This document shows positions 27,958 to 36,263 of a stretch of DNA of 64,000 nt, in pieces (position 1 is the stretch's first letter; the number at the start of each line of letters is the position of its first letter). Location: assembly GCA_008125075.1 (NCBI GenBank), contig VLTH01000002.1, positions 485,105 through 549,104 of the forward strand, given 5' to 3'. Both the position numbers and the translations under genes were made by a program. The notes beneath the pieces are model-generated. The model ran no database searches. It had not been told where the DNA came from and saw only the letters and a program-made list of their open reading frames with translations. This DNA is from Acetivibrio alkalicellulosi. GTDB taxonomy: Bacteria > Bacillota > Clostridia > Acetivibrionales > Acetivibrionaceae.

Positions 27958-29229
27958 TTATAGTAGTGGTGCTAGGAGCATAATTTCTTCATTATTATTA
28001 TATATTGTATCAAATTGTTCTATTGGAAGAGGATTTCTTCCTAAGCCCACCTCAATTGTAAATCCAGGTCTGCGATACTCTTGTATAAACCAGTCCTTAT
28101 ATCCAGCAAAGGCTGCTTGTGGAGGAACGTCTGCAACAGCATAACCACTTGCTTTTGAGAAAAGATTTGCTATACTTAAAGACTCCGGTGGAGTCAGATT
28201 CAGATAAGTCCAGTAAATCTCTCTTCCCTGAGAGTGATATGCAATTACCATTCTAAAATTTCGTTGTCGTGTAAAGTTTGCTACAGCAATGGTTTCTGGT
28301 TCAGACAAAGGAAAGGGACCTCCAAACCTTGTGGGCCCAGGGCCAAATATACCCAGCATTGGTTCTTGAGCTTTTCCAAGTTCCCATCTTGCCGGATAGT
28401 TTCTGTTTAAATCTACTCCTCTAATATTTGAGTTCCAAACTTGAGAAAAAGGCCGTCCTGTTGTATTCCACCTAAGAAGTTGTTCGTAAAAGGGATTTAA
28501 TGGGTCAAGACCTTTAAGTACAAGATCTACCCCATCAGGATTAACCATTGGAACAATGTAGATACTGCTTTGTTCCCATATATTAGAGAGGTTATATCCC
28601 CGTATACTTCTACCCTGTGAATATGCTCTTAAAAAGTTTTCACAAAATTTCATTACTAGTGGAGTTGTGATCCACTCAAGAGAATGGTGAGAACTGTTAT
28701 AAAAAACCTCTCTAGGTCCTCGTCCAAGCCTTATATAATAGAGATTTTTACCAAGGACGCTTCTTCCGATAGAACCTGTTTCAATAAACGGATATCTGAC
28801 TCTTAGGCCTTCTATATCTCTTTCCATTATATCATATGTATAATCTATATCTGTAAAAACTACATCTAAGCCATATGGTACAGTTATTCTTTGTCCCACA
28901 TTTATTATGTCTGGGTTTATACCTGGGTTTGCAGTGACAATGGCATTTGTAGTAGTATAGTATTTTTGGGCAATTTTATTTAGTGTATCTCGGGGTCTAA
29001 CAGAATAAATATCAAATCCCTTTAAGAACCTTAGAAATATATTCCATGTTACTGGGCCTACTATACCATCTGGAGTAAGATTATTGTCTCGTTGAAATGT
29101 AGCAACTGCTTGTTGTGTTCTTGGACCATACACACCATCTATAGGTCCAGGATCATAACCAATTTTTTTAAGTAGGCTTTGCACAAGCTTTACATTTGGT
29201 CCAGTTGAACCTAGTCTTAAGGTTTCCAT
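27958..29229 (-). CDS. M14 zinc peptidase with peptidoglycan-binding and LysM domains
   Basis: 423 aa from the ATG that follows GAGGTGG by 6 bases. Residues 1-70 are a peptidoglycan-binding domain (LRLGSTGPNVKLVQSLLKK), about 75-120 a LysM domain (YSVRPRDTLNKIAQKY), and the rest an M14 carboxypeptidase fold. Zinc ligands are in SSHHSLEW (HxxE) and AYHSQGREIYW, and the catalytic Glu is in FTIEVGLG. This matches gamma-D-glutamyl-diamino-acid endopeptidase I of Bacillus sphaericus. There is no signal peptide, so it may act on spore cortex or coat from the mother cell, as known for that enzyme. Confidence 0.88.
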   Translation of the reverse strand: METLRLGSTGPNVKLVQSLLKKIGYDPGPIDGVYGPRTQQAVATFQRDNNLTPDGIVGPVTWNIFLRFLKGFDIYSVRPRDTLNKIAQKYYTTTNAIVTANPGINPDIINVGQRITVPYGLDVVFTDIDYTYDIMERDIEGLRVRYPFIETGSIGRSVLGKNLYYIRLGRGPREVFYNSSHHSLEWITTPLVMKFCENFLRAYSQGRSIRGYNLSNIWEQSSIYIVPMVNPDGVDLVLKGLDPLNPFYEQLLRWNTTGRPFSQVWNSNIRGVDLNRNYPARWELGKAQEPMLGIFGPGPTRFGGPFPLSEPETIAVANFTRQRNFRMVIAYHSQGREIYWTYLNLTPPESLSIANLFSKASGYAVADVPPQAAFAGYKDWFIQEYRRPGFTIEVGLGRNPLPIEQFDTIYNNNEEIMLLAPLL

Positions 29230-29418
29230 CTTATACCACCTCAATATTTGATTATTATTATATAGTTTATTAATATATAAGGTATTTAGTTAATTTTTTA
29301 TAACAGTTGTTTTCTTTATTAAAGTTTTGGAATGAAAGTTAAAGAGTAAAAAGGTTCAATGTAGAGCTTACGTCTCCACATGAAACTCATATGTTTAGCT
29401 TTAGCTAAAAGAGTTCAC

Positions 29419-29483
29419 AAAAAAATTTCAACCTGTAAAGTAGATTACTTTAGTAAATCTATTTTGTAGGTTGAAATTTTTTT
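29419..29483. terminator. Strong bidirectional terminator
   Basis: AAAAAAATTTCAACCT and AGGTTGAAATTTTTTT form a 16-bp outer stem, and an inner stem around GTAGATT/AAATCTA continues it. Seven A and seven T residues border it. It lies 54 bases after the stop of the small-multidrug-export gene on the minus strand. Confidence 0.85.
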
Positions 29484-29536
29484 AAAGATAGTTTAAAATA
29501 TTAAAAATTTAATGTTCTTAAGTTTTTTATCTAAAA

Positions 29537-30055
29537 TTAGAATTTAAGCCAGGGCACTTTGTCTCCTAAATGATTTATGTTCACACCAAAACTTCCAAGT
29601 ATCCCAGGTGCAAAATAAGATAACATTGTTAGAATAGTTGCTGAAACTAGAGCACCTATAAATACACAAAAAAGTGATTTTTTAATGTCCAGTCCTAATA
29701 CTGCTGCAACTCCTGAACCAGTCCAAACCCCTGTTGTAGGAAGAGGAATACTAACAAAGATAATAAGCCCCAACTCCTTATATTTTTCAATTTTAGGAGT
29801 GTTTTTTTGAAGTTTTCTCTCTACAAAGTTTGTAAACCAGTTTAAAAAGCGAAACTTTTTAAGCCAACCAAAAATAGGTTTAAACAAAAAGAGTATTATG
29901 GGAGATGGTAATAAACTCCCTAAAAGGCCTGCTATAAAAACAAAGGCTGGGTTAAGGTTATATAACAATATACCAATGGGAATGGAGCCTCTTTGTTCAA
30001 TAACAGGTATTGCAGAAATAATAAAAACAACTATGTAATTCAATAAATTATCCAT
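29537..30055 (-). CDS. Small multidrug export family membrane protein (COG2426-like)
   Basis: 172 aa with about four membrane segments. The conserved motifs of the family are present: ISAIPVIEQRGSIPIGI near the start and IPLPTTGVWTGSGVAAVLGL in the middle. The family name is historical; transport is not proven for most members. The ATG follows GGAGAG. It is monocistronic with a strong terminator. Confidence 0.8.
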   Translation of the reverse strand: MDNLLNYIVVFIISAIPVIEQRGSIPIGILLYNLNPAFVFIAGLLGSLLPSPIILFLFKPIFGWLKKFRFLNWFTNFVERKLQKNTPKIEKYKELGLIIFVSIPLPTTGVWTGSGVAAVLGLDIKKSLFCVFIGALVSATILTMLSYFAPGILGSFGVNINHLGDKVPWLKF

Positions 30056-30132
30056 TTATACTCTCCTATCATTAAATCAATTGACATCTAATAATATAAC
30101 ATATTCAAGCTAATGCTGCAATGTCAGATAAT

Positions 30133-30339
30133 TTATGGGTGCATATTTTTTAAGTGAAGAAAACATGGAAGAAACATTGTGAAGCAAGTTGTAGAGCCTG
30201 TTAATGCGACGAGGAAAGGGAGAGCATTGTTTGAGCGATAGCGAGTTTTGCTCGACCCTGAGGAGCATTTACAGGCTCTAGACTGCGTAACTTAAGTTTC
30301 TGGAATGTTTTTCTTCACATTCACTAAATGCACCCATAA
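30133..30339. repeat. Rep-C copy 2 (best preserved)
   Basis: Perfect 12-bp terminal inverted repeats TTATGGGTGCAT and ATGCACCCATAA bound a 207-bp element. The inverted pairing extends imperfectly to about 35 bases (AAGTGAAGAAAACAT against ATGTTTTTCTTCACATT). A second inner pair is TAGAGCCTGTTAATGC against GCATTTACAGGCTCTA. The element has no coding frame. It looks like a MITE or a structured RNA element. Confidence 0.8.
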
Positions 30340-30363
30340 TTTATTGGGCGGTGTTATTTTACA

Positions 30364-30431
30364 CAAAAAAAAACCCGCTTATCACGGGATTGACACTAGG
30401 GAGGGAAAGAAACTCTTTCCCTTGCTTGTTC
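30364..30431 (-). ncRNA. Candidate small intergenic RNA
   Basis: On the minus strand, a good promoter would start an RNA near 30431. The transcript has a hairpin GGGAAAG-AGTTT-CTTTCCC and ends with CCCG...CGGG followed by nine U residues, an intrinsic terminator. The length is about 68 nt. No open frame of note lies in it and it matches no RNA family I recognise. It ends next to Rep-C copy 2. Confidence 0.55.
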
Positions 30432-30437
30432 GATTTC

Positions 30438-30466
30438 ATTATATCTAGATATGACAGCTAAAACAA
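30438..30466 (-). promoter_or_regulatory. Promoter of the candidate small RNA
   Basis: On the minus strand: TTGTTT (plus positions 30461-30466), a 17-base spacer and a perfect TATAAT (30438-30443). The spacing and the -10 are consensus. It points away from the DUF951 gene at 30581. Confidence 0.6.
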
Positions 30467-30580
30467 GTGGATAGGACTTGTATTTTATAATATAGTAAAA
30501 AAAGTGTTTAACATGTTGATACAGATAGAATAATTATATATACTTAATTCTTGAGAAGAATATTAAGGAGGACTAAAAAA

Positions 30581-30793
30581 GTGGTACCTAAGTTTTGTAT
30601 AGGCGATATTGTTGAGTTAAAAAAACAGCATCCCTGTGGAAATAAACAATGGGAAATAACTCGGGTAGGTGTAGATTTTAAAATTAAATGTTTAGGATGT
30701 GACCATCAGGTTATGTTACCAAGAACTAAATTCGAAAAAAGTGTAAAAAAAATTATAAAGTCAAATACATATAATATAAACTCTAATATATAG
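30581..30793 (+). CDS. DUF951 family small protein
   Basis: 70 aa. The GTG start lies 9 bases after AAGGAGG. FCIGDIVELKKQHPCGNKQW, then KCLGCDHQVMLPRTKFEKSV, match DUF951, a small SH3-like or zinc-ribbon-like family of Firmicutes. Two Cys in CLGC and one in PCG are typical. The function is unknown in the family. Confidence 0.82.
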   Translation: MVPKFCIGDIVELKKQHPCGNKQWEITRVGVDFKIKCLGCDHQVMLPRTKFEKSVKKIIKSNTYNINSNI

Positions 30794-30974
30794 AAATGTG
30801 TGAAAAAGTTATGGAAGTAATATTTTGAGCATATTATAACATCCTTTAAGAATTGAAAATCTAGTAGATTGAGAACCTAAGAGTTCTCCAGCAAACAAGA
30901 AAAGTTATATGCCAAGGGAATTTTCTTAGATTTTTGTTGAAATACTATAAGTAAAAATCTAAAAGGATGGTAAT

Positions 30975-32144
30975 ATGTTTAATAACGAAAAAAGAGGAAG
31001 TAGTAATTTTATTAAAATACTGGTTGCAGTTGTTTTAACTTCTTTAGGTCTAACAATGCTTTTCATTTTTGGTGTAACAAGCTATATAGCGAGGAATTCT
31101 AATCCTTCCCCTGACAACGTTCAAATAGGAAGAGATCCAAACAATCCTCCACAGCAAATAGCTGTGGAGAATTTTACTCATGCAAATTATATTCAAAATG
31201 TTGCAAAAAGTGCATCTCCTGGAGTAGTGGGTATATCTGTACTTAAAGTTGACAGTAATGCATTATTTGATACTAATGCTTCAGAGAGATGGGGGATTGG
31301 GTCAGGAGTTATAGTTAGTACTGAAGGATATATTCTTACAAATCATCATGTAGTTGGTGGGCGAAATAAGAGAATAATCGTATCATTAGCCGACGGGAGA
31401 AATATTGATGGAGTATCTATATGGTGCGAGCCAGTGCTGGATTTAGCAGTGGTGAAGATAGATGCATCAGGACTTGTGGCAGTACCATTAGGAGATGCAA
31501 ATAGACTAGAGGTAGGTGAACCGGCTATTGCTATAGGAAATCCATTAGGTCTTCAGTTCCAAAGAACAGTCACATCTGGAATTATCAGCGCATTAAACAG
31601 AACGATTCAAATAAGTACTGATGAGGGAACAAATTATATGGAGGACTTAATTCAAACTGACGCCAGTATAAACCCTGGAAATAGTGGAGGACCTCTTTTA
31701 AATTCTAGAGGTGAAGTTATTGGAATAAATACAGTAAAAGTTGCCAGCGCGGAGGGAATGGGATTTGCTATACCAATAAATGTGGCAACTCCCATTATAA
31801 AAAGATATGTCAAAGTAGGAGAATTTGTAGAGCCTTATATAGGTGTGTTTGCTTATGACAGAGAAGTAATTCAATATCTTGATAGCAATATTCAATTAGA
31901 GCATGGAATATATGTTGCAAATATAGATGAAGATGGACCTGCATATAGAGGAGGTATAAGAATTGGTTGTATAATAACTAAAATAGATGGAAAAGACGTA
32001 GACACAATGCTGGACTTAAGAAGTTACATTTATTCAAAAAATCCAGGAGATATAGTGGAAGTAACTCATATTAACAATGGTGAAACCAAAACAGCTGAGA
32101 TTAGCCTTGCTGCAAAGGAAAGAGATTGGCTTGTGACAAGATAA
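30975..32144 (+). CDS. htrA: HtrA/DegP-type serine protease with PDZ domain
   Basis: 389 aa. One N-terminal membrane helix (about 11-35) anchors an extracellular trypsin-like domain. The triad is His125 in TNHHVV, Asp in VLDLAVVKID and Ser237 in NPGNSGGPLL. A PDZ domain follows from about residue 290 (YVANIDEDGPAYRGGIRIGC). It degrades or refolds damaged exported proteins. The ATG follows AAAGGATGG. It is a single gene. The leader region carries a fragment resembling one end of Rep-B at about 30813. Confidence 0.92.
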   Translation: MFNNEKRGSSNFIKILVAVVLTSLGLTMLFIFGVTSYIARNSNPSPDNVQIGRDPNNPPQQIAVENFTHANYIQNVAKSASPGVVGISVLKVDSNALFDTNASERWGIGSGVIVSTEGYILTNHHVVGGRNKRIIVSLADGRNIDGVSIWCEPVLDLAVVKIDASGLVAVPLGDANRLEVGEPAIAIGNPLGLQFQRTVTSGIISALNRTIQISTDEGTNYMEDLIQTDASINPGNSGGPLLNSRGEVIGINTVKVASAEGMGFAIPINVATPIIKRYVKVGEFVEPYIGVFAYDREVIQYLDSNIQLEHGIYVANIDEDGPAYRGGIRIGCIITKIDGKDVDTMLDLRSYIYSKNPGDIVEVTHINNGETKTAEISLAAKERDWLVTR

Positions 32145-32214
32145 TGAGGAAATATTGGCAATGTTGTATCGTCTGTTGATAAATTGGAAAGAATTACAGT
32201 AGGAGGCTGAAAAT

Positions 32215-32262
32215 ATTTCACTACAGGCTCTAAACAGTGTAACTTTTCAGACATTCTAGTAT
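32215..32262. repeat. Rep-C fragment
   Basis: The blocks TACAGGCTCTA, GTGTAACTT and GACATTC follow the order seen at the right side of Rep-C copy 2 (TACAGGCTCTAGACTGCG, TAACTTAAG, GGAATG). The left half is missing or decayed. It lies just before the small 102-aa gene. Confidence 0.45.
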
Positions 32263-32294
32263 AAAAATAGGCTGAGTATATGGAGGATATAACA

Positions 32295-32603
32295 TTGAAT
32301 ACAAATAACAAAAAACAATACAAAAGATGTGATTTTGAAAAAATAATAAAAGAGTATTTAAAACAGGCTCGTTTTAAGTTAGAACATGAACTAACTGGAA
32401 CAAGGGAAGCTATGAATACTATTGCAAAAGAAAAGACAAAAGAATTTATAATGACAATGGATAGAGGGCTTAATGAGCAGGAAAGGAATTATCTAAGCAG
32501 CATGATTGTTTCTACTATGTATCAATCATTTTGTTATGGTTATGGAATAGGAAAGGTAGAAGGAAAAAATGAAAACCGTGTTTTGCCGGGTGCCACTTAT
32601 TGA
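32295..32603 (+). CDS. Unknown small helical protein, 102 aa
   Basis: Not recognised. GGAGG at 32282-32286 lies 8 bases before TTG 32295, which is the likely start; an ATG at 32280 overlaps the ribosome site itself. The protein is mostly helical and charged, with FEKIIKEYLKQARFKLEHEL and an aromatic C-terminal stretch MYQSFCYGYGIGKVEG. No membrane segment. It lies 62 bases before guaD. Confidence 0.6.
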   Translation: MNTNNKKQYKRCDFEKIIKEYLKQARFKLEHELTGTREAMNTIAKEKTKEFIMTMDRGLNEQERNYLSSMIVSTMYQSFCYGYGIGKVEGKNENRVLPGATY

Positions 32604-32665
32604 CACATGTAAAATTCTCATGATAATATGGTGATTAATATTATATATGAGAAAGGTAAAAGCTA

Positions 32666-33130
32666 ATGAATAGTTTCATGAAGACAGCTATAGATGAAGC
32701 TTTAAAAGGAGTTCGGGCAGAACACGGAGGTCCTTTTGGAGCAGTTATAGTTAAAGGCCATTCAGTTATTTCAAAAGCTCATAATGAAGTATTAAAAAAT
32801 AATGATCCAACAGATCATGCTGAGATGATTGCAATTAGAGAGGCAGCTAAAAAACTAGGTAGGTTTGATCTATCAGATTGTGAGTTATATTCTTCCTGTG
32901 AACCCTGTCCAATGTGTTTTGCTGCTATACACTGGGCAAAAATTAAGAAAGTTTATTATGGTTGTACAAGAGAAGATGCGGCAAGCATAGGATTTGATGA
33001 CAACTATATATACGATGTTATAAAAGGTAATACTGATGAAAAAAGAGTGGAGTTAATACAAATTGACAGACAGGATAGCTTGGAGTCATTTAAAGAGTGG
33101 GAAGCTAAAAATAACAAAGTTCAGTATTAA
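32666..33130 (+). CDS. guaD: Guanine deaminase (cytidine-deaminase fold)
   Basis: 154 aa. The zinc site is seen in DHAEMIAIREA (His, with the catalytic Glu) and SSCEPCPMCFAAIHWA (two Cys). The sequence follows Bacillus GuaD closely, including GGPFGAVIVKG, GFDDNYIYDVI and the C-terminal SFKEWEAKNNKVQY ending in Tyr. It converts guanine to xanthine. The start follows GAAAGG. tRNA adenosine deaminase TadA is the alternative, but the GFDD segment and C-terminus favour GuaD. Confidence 0.88.
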   Translation: MNSFMKTAIDEALKGVRAEHGGPFGAVIVKGHSVISKAHNEVLKNNDPTDHAEMIAIREAAKKLGRFDLSDCELYSSCEPCPMCFAAIHWAKIKKVYYGCTREDAASIGFDDNYIYDVIKGNTDEKRVELIQIDRQDSLESFKEWEAKNNKVQY

Positions 33131-33325
33131 GGAATATCTGAAATATCAGGGTTATATATTTCCCTAAAAAAGTTACAGCAAAGCTTGTAAGAAAATGCAG
33201 GAGTCACAACTTAGAATAGGTGTATTTAAATATTTTGAATTCTTGGTATTTGCTGTCATATAAAATAGTGAGATCTAAACATGAAGGCTTTATGTGAAGA
33301 CTCTACTCATGAAAATTATTATATG
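33131..33325. other. Non-coding spacer after guaD
   Basis: No gene is supported. It begins with AAGGAATATCTGAAATAT, identical to the left end of Rep-B copy 1, and then diverges, so it holds a fragment of that repeat. Nothing else is seen. Confidence 0.4.
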
Positions 33326-33373
33326 AAGGGGCTGGTGTGTAATGAATAGAAGTTTATTACACACCAGCCCCTT
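33326..33373. terminator. Strong bidirectional terminator
   Basis: AAGGGGCTGGTGTGTAAT and ATTACACACCAGCCCCTT form a perfect 18-bp stem with a 12-base loop, followed by TTTT. It separates guaD from the convergent 3D-domain gene. Confidence 0.88.
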
Positions 33374-33482
33374 TTGAATATTTATAACTTAATTAAACTT
33401 TATTTCAGGTCATTATTGAATTAATATAGCCCTCTTAGAATAGGATAAATATTTGAAATGCCTTTAGAAAGTTAACTTGTTT

Positions 33483-35183
33483 TTACGGTGCAGGATAATT
33501 AGGAGGTAATATGTATACTGTTACTTCTCGAACACCAAATTGAATTGCTTCATTATACACCATTCTTTCTCCTGGTTTATCTTCCCCAAAGAATATATCT
33601 ACTCTATTTCCCTTTATTTTAGAACCAGTGTCCTCAGCTACGTATATTCCATTCATGTGAGAATATCTTTCAGGGAAAACAATATATAGCTCAGTTCTAA
33701 GGGGAATAATTGAAGTATCTACTGCCACAGTTCTTCCCTTCTTAGCTTTTGCACCAGAAGCTGTTATTCCATATTGAGGGTGGGAAGGGTCTTTACCGCA
33801 ACTTTCAATTGACAAATCATAAGCTGTAGCTCTCATTTTATGCTGCCTATAGTTTGGAAGCATATCATGAAGGGTCACTTGGCTTTCTTCTGTTTTATCA
33901 TTCAAATTTTCCTGTTTATTTTTAGTTGTTTCTAAATCTTCTTTTGCATCAAAATTAACTTCATCTTTTTCTAAATAATCTTCAACTGATAGAAAACTAG
34001 AAATAAGCGAAGTTGGGAAACTATATGTAATTTGATAATCCTTTTCTTTAGTGAAGTTTTCAAAGAGAATTTTATCATCAGTAAGTTCTTTAACAAGAAT
34101 TTTATCTTTAGAAAGGTTTTCATCATTTGTATCACTTATATAACTTGCAATTATTGAATAGACATTTAAGTAATATGAAGTTGAAACTAAAAGAGTTGCA
34201 ATTACTAAAACACAGGCCATTCTTTTCTTTATACTAAAATTTTTAAAATCATTTAAAGTTGTATATCGTATGAAAGTAATTATCATGTTGTATGTAAAGT
34301 TCATGGATTTCCTCAGGCAAAAAAATGGATTACTCTTAAATATTAAGAAGTGAGGAAGTATATTGACGAAAAATACACATGAGATATTTAAGTATATATA
34401 CATAAACACTGATAAAAGCCTAATTTTAAAGGATTTTATGTTTATATACTCAGGAAATTTTGAAACATTTAAAGTGGTTAGAAGTTTATGCAATAGTATA
34501 TTGATTAGAGATAGAATTTTTAAATCAGGGATGGTTTTTCTACTTGAATCATCAGGTGAATTAATTTCTAATGCAGGGGCTTGTGACTCATAGGATGATT
34601 TATTAATGCTATCAACGCTACAATTATATTCTATTTCATGTGCTTGAGATAATTCAATTGAAGTATTAAAATCTGTTTCGCTTTCAATAACCATTTGTAT
34701 ATATTTTTCATATTCTGTATTAAAGCTATAATCAGTATCAGGAAGTTCTAAATTATCAAGGCCTATTTTAGCTGATTTTAGACTCCTAACATAGTTTACA
34801 AATTCACTTTTAGGAATGTCTTTATTTGTAGCATTAATTATCCATGTATAAAGCTCGTTTAGTATACAAACGCTTTGAACATTTGAGGATGTTTTAATTT
34901 GAATACATGCATTAAAAACATCATAACAAGATATCTCAAACACTGGTTTTCCAATGGAATTCTTGATGAGAGTATGCTTAATAATACGTTTATTACTTTC
35001 GGTAAAATTAGACAGTTTCCTATCTAAAAACTGATGTACCAGGTTTGAAAATAACTGAGCATACTTTTCGCAAGAATAATCAGGAAACTTTTTCTTAATA
35101 CCTGTTATCATATATGAGATATTCTTTGAACTCAATAGTTTTTTTAGTTTTAGTTCCTCAAATGTGCTATCCATACTATGCAA
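33483..35183 (-). CDS. Membrane protein with C-terminal 3D domain
   Basis: 566 aa from TTG 35183, which follows AGGAGG by 8 bases; ATG 35174 is 17 bases away. Residues 1-250 are soluble and not recognised. Hydrophobic segments lie at about 265-290 and 321-345. The last 110 residues are a 3D domain (MRATAYDLSIESC, TVAVDTSIIPL, VAEDTGSKIKGNRVDIFF) with its three Asp residues intact, a fold related to lytic transglycosylases and found in YabE/YocH-type proteins. The domain should face the cell wall. Rep-A copy 2 lies directly upstream, within the mRNA leader. Confidence 0.75.
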   Translation of the reverse strand: MHSMDSTFEELKLKKLLSSKNISYMITGIKKKFPDYSCEKYAQLFSNLVHQFLDRKLSNFTESNKRIIKHTLIKNSIGKPVFEISCYDVFNACIQIKTSSNVQSVCILNELYTWIINATNKDIPKSEFVNYVRSLKSAKIGLDNLELPDTDYSFNTEYEKYIQMVIESETDFNTSIELSQAHEIEYNCSVDSINKSSYESQAPALEINSPDDSSRKTIPDLKILSLINILLHKLLTTLNVSKFPEYINIKSFKIRLLSVFMYIYLNISCVFFVNILPHFLIFKSNPFFCLRKSMNFTYNMIITFIRYTTLNDFKNFSIKKRMACVLVIATLLVSTSYYLNVYSIIASYISDTNDENLSKDKILVKELTDDKILFENFTKEKDYQITYSFPTSLISSFLSVEDYLEKDEVNFDAKEDLETTKNKQENLNDKTEESQVTLHDMLPNYRQHKMRATAYDLSIESCGKDPSHPQYGITASGAKAKKGRTVAVDTSIIPLRTELYIVFPERYSHMNGIYVAEDTGSKIKGNRVDIFFGEDKPGERMVYNEAIQFGVREVTVYILPPNYPAP

Positions 35184-35203
35184 AACATGTTCCTCCTGTA
35201 ATA

Positions 35204-35314
35204 CATATCGCAGCGGAAGCTGCAATTATAGTAGTTAAGTTCCGCTGCGATAAACAGAGGAACTATATCTTCTTAAAAGTTTGCTAAAAAAGCAAACTTT
35301 TTGAGAAGAATAGT
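35204..35314 (-). repeat. Rep-A copy 2 (reverse orientation)
   Basis: Two hairpins. One is TATCGCAGCGGAA/TTCCGCTGCGATA, a perfect 13-bp stem. The other is AAAGTTTGC/GCAAACTTT flanked by TCTTCT and AGAAGA. The element ends 7 bases before the ribosome site of the 3D-domain gene. Confidence 0.8.
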
Positions 35315-35588
35315 GTACTGACATTTAAATGTTAAAATTCCGGGTTTTAATTCTATCGGTACATATTTATAAAAAAATTAGTATATTATTCTTATTACAA
35401 AAAATTAGTATTTTCTGTAATGGATAATTAAATGGTATTGATATATTATCACGAAAAAAGAATAATCACAAGTTTTTCCTTGCTTAAATATAAAAAAACT
35501 ACCAAATAAAGAAAAAAATAAAAGCCAAATAAAGGACCCAGAGCTTTAAAAAAAACCCTTATATAGGCGTTTAGCTATGTATTCTAAA
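35315..35588. other. AT-rich spacer, nothing recognised
   Basis: Very A/T-rich stretch with several A-runs and no gene, hairpin or motif that I can support. It may hold the promoter of the 3D-domain gene on the minus strand. Confidence 0.4.
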
Positions 35589-35768
35589 AGTGCATATTAT
35601 TTATGTGAAGACAAATATAGAAAAAACATAGGAAATAAACATTGTGGAGCAAGTAGTAGAACCTGTTAATATAAAAGATTAGGGTAGCGAACTCCTTGGA
35701 TGTTAAGTCTTTCACGAGCTTCTAAGACTTCTTATGGGATGAGGAAAGGGATAGCATTGTTTAAGTCA
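35589..35768. repeat. Rep-C copy 3 (truncated, with an insert)
   Basis: It shares GTGCATATTATTTATGTGAAG, AACATTGTGGAGCAAGTAGT, AACCTGTTAATA and GATGAGGAAAGGGATAGCAT with the other copies. A block with TTAAGTCTTT...AAGACTTCTTAT interrupts it; a similar block interrupts Rep-B copy 2. The right terminal repeat is not found. Confidence 0.65.
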
Positions 35769-35952
35769 TTCTTAAAAAAATTATTGACATTGAAGCTATG
35801 CACTGGTAAAATGTTTAATAACTGTACACAAGGGATTTATATCGTGTTAGTGTTAATATCTAATGATTTTAGCGCAAACACTTATTGGGGACTATATATT
35901 CTTGAAAGATCATTTTAAAATAACTTTCTTAAGAATAATAGTATAAAGGCTA

Positions 35953-36213
35953 TGAAGGGAAAAAGATACATTTGATTGACTAAGAGAGCTGATGGTTGGT
36001 GAAAATCAGTGTATCATATGTATGTATGACTCGTTCCTGAGCTTCATTGCTGAAAATATTAGTAGGCAATGACGTTGACATGCGTTAAAGTCGGCAATTT
36101 GAGATGCCATAGAGGGCACAATGTATTGTGCTAAAACAGGGTGGTACCACGTAGGATATGATCCCTTCGTCCCTGCAAAGTTTATTTTGCATGGATGAAG
36201 GGTTTACTTTTAC
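35953..36213 (+). promoter_or_regulatory. T-box riboswitch of the ilv operon, with terminator
   Basis: The conserved T-box AGGGTGGTACCACG lies at 36138-36151. Stem I features are present: AGAGAG, and CTGAT-GGTTGGTGAAA-ATCAG. A likely specifier is CTC (Leu) at 36030-36032. The terminator stem pairs CCCTTCGTCCCTGCAAA at 36163-36179 with TTTTGCATGGATGAAGGG, followed by TTTACTTTT. Uncharged tRNA would favour the antiterminator and allow reading into ilvB. The specifier assignment is by position and is tentative. Confidence 0.9.
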
Positions 36214-36263
36214 TTAAAAGGGAAATATATAAAAGCAATTATAATTTTAAGAAGGTGTTGAAT

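Noticed and set aside
34363-34593. Plus-strand frame inside the 3D-domain gene
   Set aside because: Antisense shadow of a well-supported gene.
23551-35768. CRISPR array
   Set aside because: The repeats are few, long, far apart and not separated by uniform spacers; no cas genes are present.
35700-35918. Open frame of 72 codons
   Set aside because: It begins inside Rep-C copy 3, lacks a ribosome site and has no protein-like pattern.
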